This document shows positions 52,993 to 61,408 of a stretch of 64,000 bases of DNA, piece after piece. The notes beneath the pieces were generated by a model. The model saw only the letters and a list, made by a program, of their open reading frames with translations, was not told where the DNA came from and ran no database searches. A program made the translations under genes and the position numbers. How positions within the stretch are numbered: position 1 is the stretch's first letter; the number at the start of each line of letters is the position of its first letter. This stretch comes from Allobosea psychrotolerans (GTDB taxonomy: Bacteria; Pseudomonadota; Alphaproteobacteria; Rhizobiales; Beijerinckiaceae): contig NZ_PQFZ01000011.1 in NCBI RefSeq assembly GCF_002917105.1, positions 124,001-188,000 of the forward strand, read 5' to 3'.

Positions 52993-53159
52993 CGGATTCA
53001 GGTCAATTCACTTGTTGCGGCGCCCCTGGTGGGCGCGATGGGCTTTAGACGGAAGCGAGCCAGGGCAGAAGAAGCTTTGGCCGCCCGTCTCCGGAACGCC
53101 TCGACAGGCGCTCGGGAGAGGGGCGGCGGCGGGCCTGGGAAGGCCCGCCGCCTGCTGGA

Positions 53160-54794
53160 TCAGTGGTCCGAGCCGGTGATGCGCGGCAGGGTCTCGAACT
53201 GGTGGAAGGGCGGCGGCGAGGGCAGCGTCCATTCCAGGGTGGTGGCGCCTTCGCCCCAGGGATTGTCCCCGGCGAGGACCTTCTTCGAGAAGGCGGTGTA
53301 GACGCCGTAGAAGAAGATCAGCAGGCCGGCGGCGAAGATATAGGAGCCGATCGACGAGATGAAGTGCCAATGCGTGAAGGCGTCGGGATAGTCGGCATAG
53401 TGACGCGGCATGCCGGCCAGGCCGAGGAAGTGCTGCGGGAAGAACAGCACGTTGGCGCCGATGAAGGCGACGTAGAAGTGCAGCTTGCCGATCCAGTCCG
53501 GGATGACATAGCCGCTCATCTTCGGGAACCAGTAGTAGAAGCCCGCGAAGATGCCGAACACGGCGCCCAGCGACAGCACGTAGTGGAAATGCGCCACGAC
53601 GTAATAGGTCGCGTGCAGCGAGCGGTCGACGCCGGCATTGGCCAGCACGACGCCGGTGACGCCGCCGACGGTGAACAGGAAGATGAAGCCGTTCGCCCAC
53701 AGCATCGGCGCGGTGAAGCGGATCGAGCCGCCCCACATCGTCGCGATCCAGGAGAAGATCTTCACGCCCGTCGGCACCGCGATGACCATCGTCGCGAAGA
53801 CGAAATAGCGCTGCGTGTTGAGCGAGAGGCCGGCGGTGTACATGTGGTGCGCCCACACGATGAAGCCGACGACGCCGATCGCGACCATGGCGTAGGCCAT
53901 GCCGAGATAGCCGAAGATCGGCTTCTTCGAGAAGGTCGAGATGATGTGGCTGACGATGCCGAAGGCCGGCAGGATCATGATGTAGACTTCGGGGTGGCCG
54001 AAGAACCAGAACAGGTGCTGGTAGAGGATCGGGTCGCCGCCGCCGGCCGGGTCATAGAAGGTCGTGCCGAAATTGCGGTCGGTCAGCAGCATGGTGATGG
54101 CGCCGGCGAGCACCGGCAGCGCCAGCAGCAGCAGGAAGGCGGTGACCAGCACCGACCAGGCGAAGAGCGGCATCTTGTGCAGCGTCATGCCCGGAGCGCG
54201 CATGTTCAGGATGGTGGTGATGAAGTTGATCGCGCCCAGGATCGAGGCCGCGCCGGCAAGGTGGAGCGCCAGGATGCCGAAATCGACGGAGGGTCCGGGA
54301 TGGCCGGCCGAGGCGAAGGGCGGATAGATCGTCCAGCCGGTGCCGACGCCATGGGCGCCGGGGGCGCCTTCCACGAACATCGAGATGATCAGCAGCACGA
54401 AGCCGGCGACCGTCAGCCAGAACGAGATGTTGTTCATGCGCGGGAAGGCCATGTCCGGCGCGCCGATCATCAACGGCACGAACCAGTTGCCGAAGCCGCC
54501 GATGACGGCGGGCATGACCATGAAGAAGATCATGATCAGGCCGTGGCCGGTGACGAAGACGTTGTAGCTCTGGCCGTTGGCGAAGATCTGAAGGCCCGGC
54601 TGCTGCAGCTCGATGCGCATCATGATCGACAGGAAGCCGCCGACGAGGCCTGCCATGATCGAGAAGCACAGATAGAGCGTGCCGATGTCCTTGTGATTGG
54701 TGGACAAGAGCCAGCGGCGCCACCCGGTCGGGTGGTGCTCGTGGCCGGCATCGTCATGTCCGTGGCCATGGGCGTCGTGAGCCGCAGTTGCCAT
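53160..54794 (-). CDS. ctaD: cytochrome c oxidase subunit I
   Basis: Encodes 544 residues with twelve membrane helices. Metal ligands are visible: heme a His in [12 protein letters not shown], the Cu-B His and cross-linked Tyr in [17 protein letters not shown], Cu-B His pair in WAHHMYTAG, and the heme a/a3 His pair in [10 protein letters not shown]. The Glu in HPEVY marks an A1-type haem-copper oxidase. The N-terminus is His-rich ([16 protein letters not shown]), which might bind metal. It reduces O2 to water and pumps protons in the inner membrane. Confidence 0.98.
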   Translation of the reverse strand: MATAAHDAHGHGHDDAGHEHHPTGWRRWLLSTNHKDIGTLYLCFSIMAGLVGGFLSIMMRIELQQPGLQIFANGQSYNVFVTGHGLIMIFFMVMPAVIGGFGNWFVPLMIGAPDMAFPRMNNISFWLTVAGFVLLIISMFVEGAPGAHGVGTGWTIYPPFASAGHPGPSVDFGILALHLAGAASILGAINFITTILNMRAPGMTLHKMPLFAWSVLVTAFLLLLALPVLAGAITMLLTDRNFGTTFYDPAGGGDPILYQHLFWFFGHPEVYIMILPAFGIVSHIISTFSKKPIFGYLGMAYAMVAIGVVGFIVWAHHMYTAGLSLNTQRYFVFATMVIAVPTGVKIFSWIATMWGGSIRFTAPMLWANGFIFLFTVGGVTGVVLANAGVDRSLHATYYVVAHFHYVLSLGAVFGIFAGFYYWFPKMSGYVIPDWIGKLHFYVAFIGANVLFFPQHFLGLAGMPRHYADYPDAFTHWHFISSIGSYIFAAGLLIFFYGVYTAFSKKVLAGDNPWGEGATTLEWTLPSPPPFHQFETLPRITGSDH

Positions 54795-54890
54795 GGGGTC
54801 GTCTCCTTTTGCGAATCGGGTTCGCTACAGTCGGTCGATCAAGTTGCGCCGCAGCGGTGGCCGGGCGGCAAACGGTTCGTAAAACGGCGC

Positions 54891-55775
54891 CTATTGGCCG
54901 GCGGCGGCGACCTTGTTGGTCGCGTCGTCGGCATTGGCGAACTTCTTCTTCGAATCGGCGAGCCAGGCGGCGTATTTCTCGGCGCTGACAACCCGGAAGG
55001 CGATCGGCATGTAGGAATGGTTCTGCCCGCAGATGAACGAGCACTGGCCGTAATAGATGCCCTCGCGGTCGGCCTTGAACCAGGTCTCGTTCAGGCGGCC
55101 GGGGATGGCGTCGATCTTGATGCCGAAAGAGGGCACCGTGAACTTGTGGATCACGTCGGCGCCGGTGACCTGGATGCGCACGATCTTGCCGACCGGGACC
55201 ACGGCCTCATTGTCGACGGCGAGCAGGCGCGGGGCTTCGGCGGCGGCGATCTTGTTGCTGCTGATCGCCTCGGCGCGCTGCTTCTCGTCCAGCATCAGCG
55301 AGTCGAAGCCGAAGGCGCCGCCATCCTGCGGGTACTCATAGGACCAGTACCACTGCTTGCCCGTGACCTTCACGGTGAGGTCGGCCTGCGGAATCTCGAG
55401 CTGCAGCTTGAGCAGGCGGAAGGAGGGGATCGCGATCACGACCAGGATCAGGACCGGAATCACCGTCCAGGCGACTTCGAGCAGCGCGTGATGCGTCGTC
55501 TTCGAGGGAACCGGGTTCGCCTTCTCGTTGAAGCGCCAGGCGACATAGACCAGGAGCCCGAGCACGAAGATCGAGATGATGAAGATGATGACGTTCAGCC
55601 AGTTGTGGAACCAGTGAATGTATTCCGAGACCTCGGTCGCCGGGCCCTGCAGATTCATCTGCCAGTCGCTGGGCATCCCGGTGCCGGCCAGGGCGGCGTC
55701 GGGGAGGAGCGCTGTCGCGCCAGCCGCAAGGGCCATGGCGGCCACGGTTGCAAGGGTCCTGCTCAGAAATCGCAT
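54891..55775 (-). CDS. ctaC: cytochrome c oxidase subunit II
   Basis: Encodes 294 residues: signal peptide, two membrane helices (about 58-80 and 100-122), then the periplasmic Cu-A domain. Cu-A ligands are His210, Cys245, Cys249, His253 and Met256. The loop reads CSFICGQNHSYM; Phe247 stands where a Glu (CSE[LI]CG) is usual, the residue that also ligates the Mg/Mn site near subunit I. The DNA supports Phe (TTC). It accepts electrons from cytochrome c. It is the first gene of the oxidase operon. Confidence 0.96.
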   Translation of the reverse strand: MRFLSRTLATVAAMALAAGATALLPDAALAGTGMPSDWQMNLQGPATEVSEYIHWFHNWLNVIIFIISIFVLGLLVYVAWRFNEKANPVPSKTTHHALLEVAWTVIPVLILVVIAIPSFRLLKLQLEIPQADLTVKVTGKQWYWSYEYPQDGGAFGFDSLMLDEKQRAEAISSNKIAAAEAPRLLAVDNEAVVPVGKIVRIQVTGADVIHKFTVPSFGIKIDAIPGRLNETWFKADREGIYYGQCSFICGQNHSYMPIAFRVVSAEKYAAWLADSKKKFANADDATNKVAAAGQ

Positions 55776-55877
55776 CGGTCCGACCTAGCTCCTCATCATG
55801 CCCGCTTCGGAACGCCCTGATCGAAAGGCGTCCGTGCGACAAGGTTACGACCCAGCGGCCCACCCTGCACTTCGGCA

Positions 55878-55891
55878 TTGCGATAAATCAA
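55878..55891. promoter_or_regulatory. candidate FixK-type site upstream of ctaC
   Basis: TTGCGATAAATCAA fits the TTG(A/C)-N6-(T/G)CAA form described for FixK2 of Bradyrhizobium, with only the outer four bases symmetric. It is 103 bp before the ctaC start and 253 bp before ialB. The 368-bp divergent gap otherwise shows no gene. Weak evidence; the match could be by chance. Confidence 0.3.
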
Positions 55892-56143
55892 AGATCACGC
55901 TTGCGCCAGTGGGGCAATGCGGGCCTTCCACGCATGCCGTGCGGCATAATCGCGCGAGGTCGTATGTCGCGGCGGGCTTGGCTTTGGGCTCTCGCCTTGA
56001 CAGGACAGGGTCTGCATGGTCCCAACACGGGCATGATTTGGCGAGGGCGGCGCGCGCCGGGGCGCTGACCGGCTTTTCGCCTGAATTCGGCTGCTTTATT
56101 CGTCACGCCCGGCGGCGTGCGCCGGTTTGGAGGTTAGGCAGGG

Positions 56144-56644
56144 ATGGGCAAGATGATCGGACGCGTCTTCGCGACCGCGCTGGCCGCCTGCGGCGTCAGC
56201 GGCGCTGCGCTGGCGCAGGGCGCGGTCAAGTCGACGCATGGCGACTGGCAGATGCGCTGCGAGGTGCCCCCCGGCGCCAAGGCCGAGCAATGTGCGCTCG
56301 TGCAGAATGTCGCGGCCGAGGACCGGCCGAACCTGACGCTGCTCGTCATCGTGCTCAAGACGGCGGATCAGAAGAGTCGGCTGTTGCGCGTGGTCGCGCC
56401 GCTCGGCGTGCTCCTGCCCTCGGGGCTGGGCTTGAAGATCGACGACAAGGATATCGGCCGGGCCGGCTTCGTGCGCTGCCTGACCACCGGCTGCGTCGCC
56501 GAGGTGGTGATGGACGATACGCTGCTCGGCCAGCTCAAGACCGGCAAAAGCGCCACATTCATTGTGTTCCAGACACCGGAGGAGGGCGTGGGCATCCCCG
56601 TCTCGCTTTCCGGATTCGGCCCCGGCGTGGAGACCTTGCCGTGA
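56144..56644 (+). CDS. invasion-associated locus B (IalB) family protein
   Basis: Encodes 166 residues with a signal peptide ending AALAQG. THGDWQMRCEVPPGAKAEQCALVQNV is the IalB start (paired cysteines), followed by LRVVAPLGVLLPSGLGLKIDD and VRCLTTGCVAEVVMDD with the second cysteine pair. IalB proteins are periplasmic or outer-membrane-associated and widespread in non-pathogens; the biochemical role is unclear. Its stop overlaps the GTG start of the next gene. Confidence 0.92.
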   Translation: MGKMIGRVFATALAACGVSGAALAQGAVKSTHGDWQMRCEVPPGAKAEQCALVQNVAAEDRPNLTLLVIVLKTADQKSRLLRVVAPLGVLLPSGLGLKIDDKDIGRAGFVRCLTTGCVAEVVMDDTLLGQLKTGKSATFIVFQTPEEGVGIPVSLSGFGPGVETLP

Positions 56645-57276
56645 TTGACGCGACATTCAGCCGGCCGCACTGGCTGATTCTTCCTGTCTTGTGTGTCGGC
56701 CTCGCCGGCTGCGGTTCGTCCGGCTCCTCCTCGGGAGAGCCGAGCGCATTCCAGAAGTTCAGCAATGTCGTGATGTTCCAGTCCACGACCGTGCCGCCGG
56801 CTCCGCCGAAGACGCAGGGCGAGGTCCAGAAGGAGCGCCAGGACGAGGAGGACGCGCTGGTCTGCCCGGAGGTGATCATCGCCGATGGCGGCGCCGCGAT
56901 GCGTGCCCAGTCTGGCCCCGACAGCGGCAGCCTGCGCCATCAAATTTCGATTCTGAACGTTGCGCGCGAATGCGTGGCGACGGGCAATGGCGGCTACAAT
57001 CTCAAGGTCGGCGTCGAGGGCCGCGTGCTGCTTGGCCCGGCCGGAGCGCCCGGCAGCTATTACGCGACCCTGGTGACCACGGTCACGCGCGGCACGACGA
57101 CGGTGGCGCGCCGCTCGGCCCGCGTCGGCGGGACGATCGCCAGCGGCCAGGGCGGCACGGATTTCTCCTATGTCGAGCAGGGCATCGTGGTTCCGCCCGG
57201 CCGCGGCGATGTCGAGATCACCGTCGACCTCTCGCCCGCCGGCGCCGCGACGGCCGCCCACAGGCGGCGCAGGTAA
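56641..57276 (+). CDS. lipoprotein of unknown function
   Basis: Encodes 211 residues from a GTG in a GTGA overlap with ialB. The lipobox is LAGC with Cys24, preceded by a hydrophobic run, so it should be lipidated. Residues 25-70 are Ser/Gln/Glu-rich and likely flexible. From about 75 the mature part is beta-rich with VCPEVIIADGGAAMRA, LNVARECVATGNGGYNLKVGVEGRVLLGP and YVEQGIVVPPGRGDVEITVDL. No family is certain. Co-translation with IalB suggests a shared envelope role. Confidence 0.85.
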   Translation: MIDATFSRPHWLILPVLCVGLAGCGSSGSSSGEPSAFQKFSNVVMFQSTTVPPAPPKTQGEVQKERQDEEDALVCPEVIIADGGAAMRAQSGPDSGSLRHQISILNVARECVATGNGGYNLKVGVEGRVLLGPAGAPGSYYATLVTTVTRGTTTVARRSARVGGTIASGQGGTDFSYVEQGIVVPPGRGDVEITVDLSPAGAATAAHRRRR

Positions 57277-57320
57277 AGCGTCTTCGAGCGAAGCGGGTAG
57301 CGGTTCGCGTGAGGAAGCCG
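57275..57320. repeat. dispersed extragenic repeat, family B, inverted copy
   Basis: AAAGCGTCTTCGAGCGAAGC, then GGTTCGCGTGAGGAAG is the reverse complement of the element at 19441-19490. Its first bases overlap the lipoprotein stop codon. Confidence 0.55.
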
Positions 57321-57420
57321 CTCGAGCACTGCGTGGAAAATCGCGGTGCTTGCCGCGAAAGAAGGCAGTCGCCCGATTGACTCAAGGGCTGCCTCCAGTA
57401 TGTCTGCCTTCAGCCGCACA

Positions 57421-57623
57421 TCCCCGCGGGAGAGACCGGGTTCGGACTTGTCCGGATTCGGCGCCGAAGGCGCAACCGCCCCGGAAACGCTCAGGCAAAA
57501 GGACCGCTAGGGGAGTTGGCGCTCTGGAAAGTGGCGGAAGCGATTCCGCCCACCGACGGGTGTAACCTGTCCGGCTGACGACGCCGGAATGGGGAAATCT
57601 CTCAGGTTCCGAGACAGAGGGGG
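57421..57623 (+). ncRNA. tandem glycine riboswitch upstream of gcvT
   Basis: Two aptamers lie in series. The first (about 57427-57512) has CGGGAGAGACCGGG, GGCGCCGAAGGCGCAA and GAAACGCTCAGGCAAAAGGACCGC. The second (about 57520-57623) has CTCTGGAAAG, CACCGACGGGTGTAACC and GGGGAAATCTCTCAGG followed by CAGAGGGGG. These are the conserved GAGA, GCCGAAGG and CTCAGGCAAAAGGAC-type elements of the class. Glycine binding normally turns on expression, here of the gcv genes that begin 56 bp later. Confidence 0.95.
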
Positions 57624-57678
57624 CGCGCTCCGGACAGTTCCGTCCGGGGCTTGCGCTTGACTCTGGAAGGGGCCCTCC

Positions 57679-58842
57679 ATGGCTGCCGAAGCCGATACCG
57701 CGATTGCTCATGCATCGCCCGAGACCCCGTCGCTCAGGACAGCGCTCCATTCCCGCCATGTCGCGCTCGGTGCCCGCATGGTGCCTTTCGCCGGCCACGA
57801 CATGCCGGTGCAGTACCCGAGCGGCATCCTGACCGAGCATAACTGGACGCGTGAGAAGGCCGGGCTCTTCGACGTCTCGCATATGGGCCAGGCCTTCCTG
57901 GTCGGTCCCGATCACGAGACCACGGCACGCGCGCTGGAAGCCCTGATTCCCGCCGACATCCTCAATCTCGCCCCAGGCAAGCAGCGCTATTCGCAGCTCC
58001 TGAACGAGGAGGGCGGCATCCTCGACGATCTGATGGTGACGCGCTCGCTCGACCCCGATGAGGACGGCGCGCTCTATCTCGTCGTCAACGCTGCCTGCAA
58101 GACCGCGGACTACGCCCATATCGAGGCCAGGCTGCCGGCCAATGTGAAGCTGATCCGGGCCGAGCACCGCGGCCTGATCGCGATCCAGGGACCGGCCGCC
58201 GCCGAAGCGCTGGCCGTGCTCGCGCCCGAGGCCGCCGAGATGGGCTTCATGACCTCGCGCAGCATGAAGGTCGCCGGCATCAAGGCCAATCTCAGCCGCT
58301 CCGGCTATACCGGCGAGGATGGCTACGAGATCTCGGCTGCCGCGAGCAAGATCGGCGAGATCTGGGACACGCTGCTGCTCGACGCCCGGGTCAAGCCGAT
58401 CGGGCTCGGTGCGCGTGATTCGCTGAGGCTGGAGGCGGGGCTGTGCCTCTACGGCCATGACATCGACACCACGACGTCGCCGGTCGAGGGCGCATTGACC
58501 TGGTCGATCCAGAAACGCCGGCGCGAGGAGGGCGGCTTTCCCGGCGCCGCCCGCATCCAGCGCGAATTCGCCGAGGGGCCCGCGCGCGTCCGAGTCGGCC
58601 TGCTGCCGGAAGGCCGCGCTCCGGCTCGCGAGGGCGCCGAGATCGCCACGCCCGAGGGCGAGATCGTCGGAAAGGTGACCTCAGGCGGCTTTGGCCCGAC
58701 CCTGAACGCGCCCTGCGCCATGGGCTACGTCGCCAAGGCGCATTCCGCTCCCGGCACGCGGCTTGATCTGATCGTGCGCGGCAAGCCGCTGCCGGCGGTC
58801 GTCGCCGCGATGCCATTCGTGCCCAACCGCTACAAGCGCTGA
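57679..58842 (+). CDS. gcvT: aminomethyltransferase (glycine cleavage T protein)
   Basis: Encodes 387 residues. LHSRHVALGARMVPFAGHDMPVQY is the T-protein start; GLFDVSHMGQAFLVGPD, SRSGYTGEDGYEIS and GLGARDSLRLEAGLCLYG hold folate and the catalytic Asp. It moves the methylene group from the aminomethyl-lipoyl H protein to tetrahydrofolate and frees ammonia. First gene of the gcv operon, under the glycine riboswitch. Confidence 0.97.
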   Translation: MAAEADTAIAHASPETPSLRTALHSRHVALGARMVPFAGHDMPVQYPSGILTEHNWTREKAGLFDVSHMGQAFLVGPDHETTARALEALIPADILNLAPGKQRYSQLLNEEGGILDDLMVTRSLDPDEDGALYLVVNAACKTADYAHIEARLPANVKLIRAEHRGLIAIQGPAAAEALAVLAPEAAEMGFMTSRSMKVAGIKANLSRSGYTGEDGYEISAAASKIGEIWDTLLLDARVKPIGLGARDSLRLEAGLCLYGHDIDTTTSPVEGALTWSIQKRRREEGGFPGAARIQREFAEGPARVRVGLLPEGRAPAREGAEIATPEGEIVGKVTSGGFGPTLNAPCAMGYVAKAHSAPGTRLDLIVRGKPLPAVVAAMPFVPNRYKR

Positions 58843-58871
58843 TCCCGATTCCCTTTCCAGGAGACAAGACC

Positions 58872-59246
58872 ATGGCCGAGACCCGCTACACCAAGGACCA
58901 CGAATATATCCGCATCGAGGGCGACACCGGCACGGTCGGCATCAGCGACTACGCCCAGGCCCAGCTTGGCGACGTCGTCTTCGTCGAATTGCCCGCCATC
59001 GGCAAGGCCGTGACCAAGGGCGGCGAAGCCGCCGTGGTCGAGAGCGTCAAGGCGGCGTCCGAGGTCTATGCGCCGGTCTCCGGCGAGGTCGTCGCCGTCA
59101 ACAGCGAGCTCGAGGCCTCGCCCGGCACGGTCAATGAGGACCCGGCCGGCAAGGGCTGGTTCGTCAAGCTCAAGCTCAGCAACGCCGCCGAGCTCGAGGG
59201 CTTGATGAGCGAGGCCGAGTACCAGGATTACGTCAAGACGCTGTGA
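58872..59246 (+). CDS. gcvH: glycine cleavage system H protein
   Basis: Encodes 124 residues. The lipoylated residue is Lys60 in AVVESVKAASEVYAPVSGEVV. RYTKDHEYIRIEGDTG and GISDYAQAQLGDVVFVELP are typical. It carries the aminomethyl group between P, T and L proteins. It begins 29 bp after gcvT, preceded by AGGAGACAAG, a strong ribosome site. Confidence 0.97.
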   Translation: MAETRYTKDHEYIRIEGDTGTVGISDYAQAQLGDVVFVELPAIGKAVTKGGEAAVVESVKAASEVYAPVSGEVVAVNSELEASPGTVNEDPAGKGWFVKLKLSNAAELEGLMSEAEYQDYVKTL

Positions 59247-59254
59247 GGCTCGGC

Positions 59255-59351
59255 GCTCCGTCCTTCTCGGACGGAGCTAGCGGAGATCCGAGGATCTCCG
59301 GACGAGACGCCTCTGGTTCACGAGATGCTCGGGTCAAGCCCGGGCATGACG
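59255..59351. repeat. hairpins and family C half-element between gcvH and gcvPA
   Basis: GCTCCGTCC pairs with GGACGGAGC (59255-59277, loop TTCTC), GGAGATCC pairs with GGATCTCC (59282-59299), and 59311-59351 repeats the right half of the element at 42426-42491. None has a T-tract. They lie inside the gcv transcript and could shape RNA stability or the ratio of H to P protein. Confidence 0.65.
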
Positions 59352-59370
59352 CCATTCAAGGGAATTCCCC

Positions 59371-60711
59371 ATGCGCTACCTTCCCCTCACCGACACCGAT
59401 CGGCTCGACATGCTGGCCCGCATCGGCGTTCCCGACGTCGATGCGCTGTTCAGCGACGTACCGGCCGGCAAGCTCCTGACCGCACCGCTCGATTTGGCCC
59501 CAGCCAAGGGCGAGCTCGAGGTCGAGCGCATCATGGGGCGCATGGCGGCCAAGAGCGTAGCTGCCTCCTCCGTGCCTTTCTTCGTCGGGGCCGGGGCCTA
59601 TAAGCATCATGTCCCGGCGACGGTGGATCACCTGATCCAGCGCTCGGAATTCCTGACCAGCTACACGCCCTACCAGCCCGAGATCGCGCAGGGCACGCTG
59701 CAATATCTCTTCGAGTTCCAGACCCAGGTCGCAGCGCTCACCGGCATGGAGGTCGCCAACGCCTCGATGTATGACGGCTCGACCGGCACCGGCGAAGCCG
59801 TGCTGATGGCTCACCGCGTCACCAAGCGCCGCAAGGCCCTGCTGTCGGGCGGCCTGCACCCGCATTATGCCGAGGTGGTGAAGACGCTCTCCGAGATGGC
59901 GAGTGACGAGGTCGTGGCGCTGGAGCCCGATGTCGCGGCCAATGAGGACATCCTCGCCCAGATCGACGACGAGACCTCCTGCGTCGTCGTGCAGTCGCCC
60001 GACGTCTTCGGCAATCTGCGCGACCTCGCCCCGATCGCCGCGAAGGCACAGGCGCATGGCGCCTTGCTGATCGCGGTCGTCACCGAAGTGGTTTCGCTCG
60101 GTGCGATCACCTCGCCTGGCGAGATGGGGGCCGACATCGTCGTCGGCGAAGGCCAGTCGATCGGCAACGCGTTGAATTTCGGCGGCCCCTATGTCGGGCT
60201 CTTCGCCGCCAAGTCGAAATATGTCCGCCAGATGCCGGGCAGGCTCTGCGGCGAGACGGTGGACGCCGACGGCCAGCGCGGCTTCGTGCTGACGCTCTCG
60301 ACCCGCGAGCAGCATATCCGCCGGGACAAGGCGACCTCGAACATCTGCACCAATTCCGGCCTCTGCGTGCTCGCCTTCACCATCCACATGACGCTGCTCG
60401 GCCAGGCCGGGCTGTCGCGGCTGGCCGAGGTCAACCACGCCAATGCGGTCAAGCTCGCCGACATGCTGGCCGGGCTGAAGGGCGTCACGGTGCTCAACGA
60501 GAGCTTCTTCAACGAGTTCACCGTGAAGCTCTCCAAGCCGGCCGCGCAGGTGGTCGAGGCGCTGGCCGAAAAGGGCGTGCTCGCCGGCGTGCCGGTCTCG
60601 CGGCTGTTGCCCGGCGCGGGGCTCGACGATCTGCTGATCGTGGCGAACACCGAAGTGAATACGGATGATGATCGTGACGCCTTCGTCGCGCGGCTGCGCG
60701 AGGTTCTCTGA
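59371..60711 (+). CDS. gcvPA: glycine dehydrogenase (aminomethyl-transferring) subunit 1
   Basis: Encodes 446 residues, the N-terminal half of P protein in the two-subunit form. [58 protein letters not shown] and [18 protein letters not shown] are conserved. With GcvPB it decarboxylates glycine using PLP. An unknown gene separates it from gcvPB. Confidence 0.97.
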   Translation: MRYLPLTDTDRLDMLARIGVPDVDALFSDVPAGKLLTAPLDLAPAKGELEVERIMGRMAAKSVAASSVPFFVGAGAYKHHVPATVDHLIQRSEFLTSYTPYQPEIAQGTLQYLFEFQTQVAALTGMEVANASMYDGSTGTGEAVLMAHRVTKRRKALLSGGLHPHYAEVVKTLSEMASDEVVALEPDVAANEDILAQIDDETSCVVVQSPDVFGNLRDLAPIAAKAQAHGALLIAVVTEVVSLGAITSPGEMGADIVVGEGQSIGNALNFGGPYVGLFAAKSKYVRQMPGRLCGETVDADGQRGFVLTLSTREQHIRRDKATSNICTNSGLCVLAFTIHMTLLGQAGLSRLAEVNHANAVKLADMLAGLKGVTVLNESFFNEFTVKLSKPAAQVVEALAEKGVLAGVPVSRLLPGAGLDDLLIVANTEVNTDDDRDAFVARLREVL

Positions 60712-60736
60712 CGTTTAACGGAAGGAGCGGCTCACA

Positions 60737-61393
60737 ATGTCCCTGCACGCCATCATCGCTCGCCGTCAGCGGGCGCTCATCGCCTCGTGGGTGCGCAGCC
60801 CGCTTGTGCAGGTGCAGGTCGAGTCGCCCGGCGCCCTGCCGGGGCTGGTCTTCATCTCGGATGCCGGCGAGGCCGGCATGGCGGGCGGAGTCGGCCGGCG
60901 CGACGAACGCAATGTCGCGATGGTGACCAGGCCCGGTGATGCCGATACGCAGGCGAGTTGCTGGGTCGCGGCGCGTTATTCCGGTTATCGCTCCGCCTAT
61001 CTGGCTTTCATTCGCGAAGCCTATGGCGTCAGGGCGACACCCGCCGAGCTTGCCGGCTTCGATGTCGACCATCTGCTCAACCGCGCCCGAAGCCCGCAGG
61101 ATTCGACCTTCATCCGCATCGAGGCGATTCCGGCAGCCGCCAATCAGGATTGGGGCCGGCTGTTCGAGAAGGCTGCCTCGGATCCGCGCTTCTATGCCAA
61201 CCAGCAGCGCGAGCGGCGCACCATGAGCTGGGTGATCTGCGCCAAGCTCGCCGGCCAGGCGCCGCCAAACGGTCCCGGCGATCAGGCCGGGATCAATCGC
61301 CTCGTGCAGTATTTCGTTTCGATCGGGCTCGACGCGGCGGAAGCGCGCGACGGCCTCAACTCGATGCTCTCATTCGCCTACAAGTTTCGCTGA
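60737..61393 (+). CDS. unrecognised protein inserted between gcvPA and gcvPB
   Basis: Encodes 218 residues, with AAGGAG 9 bases before the ATG. Gaps of 25 bp to gcvPA and 15 bp to gcvPB make it part of the same transcript. No signal peptide or membrane helix. The most conserved-looking stretch is DVDHLLNRARSP (109-120), then Asn136, and WGRLFEKAASDP (139-150). The D-x-D-H-x-x-N-R pattern with a later Asn faintly recalls His-metal-finger nucleases, but I cannot assign a family. A link to glycine metabolism is only by position. Confidence 0.8.
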   Translation: MSLHAIIARRQRALIASWVRSPLVQVQVESPGALPGLVFISDAGEAGMAGGVGRRDERNVAMVTRPGDADTQASCWVAARYSGYRSAYLAFIREAYGVRATPAELAGFDVDHLLNRARSPQDSTFIRIEAIPAAANQDWGRLFEKAASDPRFYANQQRERRTMSWVICAKLAGQAPPNGPGDQAGINRLVQYFVSIGLDAAEARDGLNSMLSFAYKFR

Positions 61394-61408
61394 TCGGACA
61401 CAAACACC

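Noticed and set aside
53163..55820. Very long open frame on the plus strand opposite ctaD and ctaC
   Set aside because: Antisense to two certain oxidase genes; the product is Arg/Asp/Gly/His-rich and lacks any domain. High-GC codon bias removes stops from such frames.
55778..56143. Open frame running from the ctaC upstream region into ialB and beyond
   Set aside because: The ialB and lipoprotein starts have signal sequences and correct spacing; the upstream part is out of frame with ialB and has no motif.
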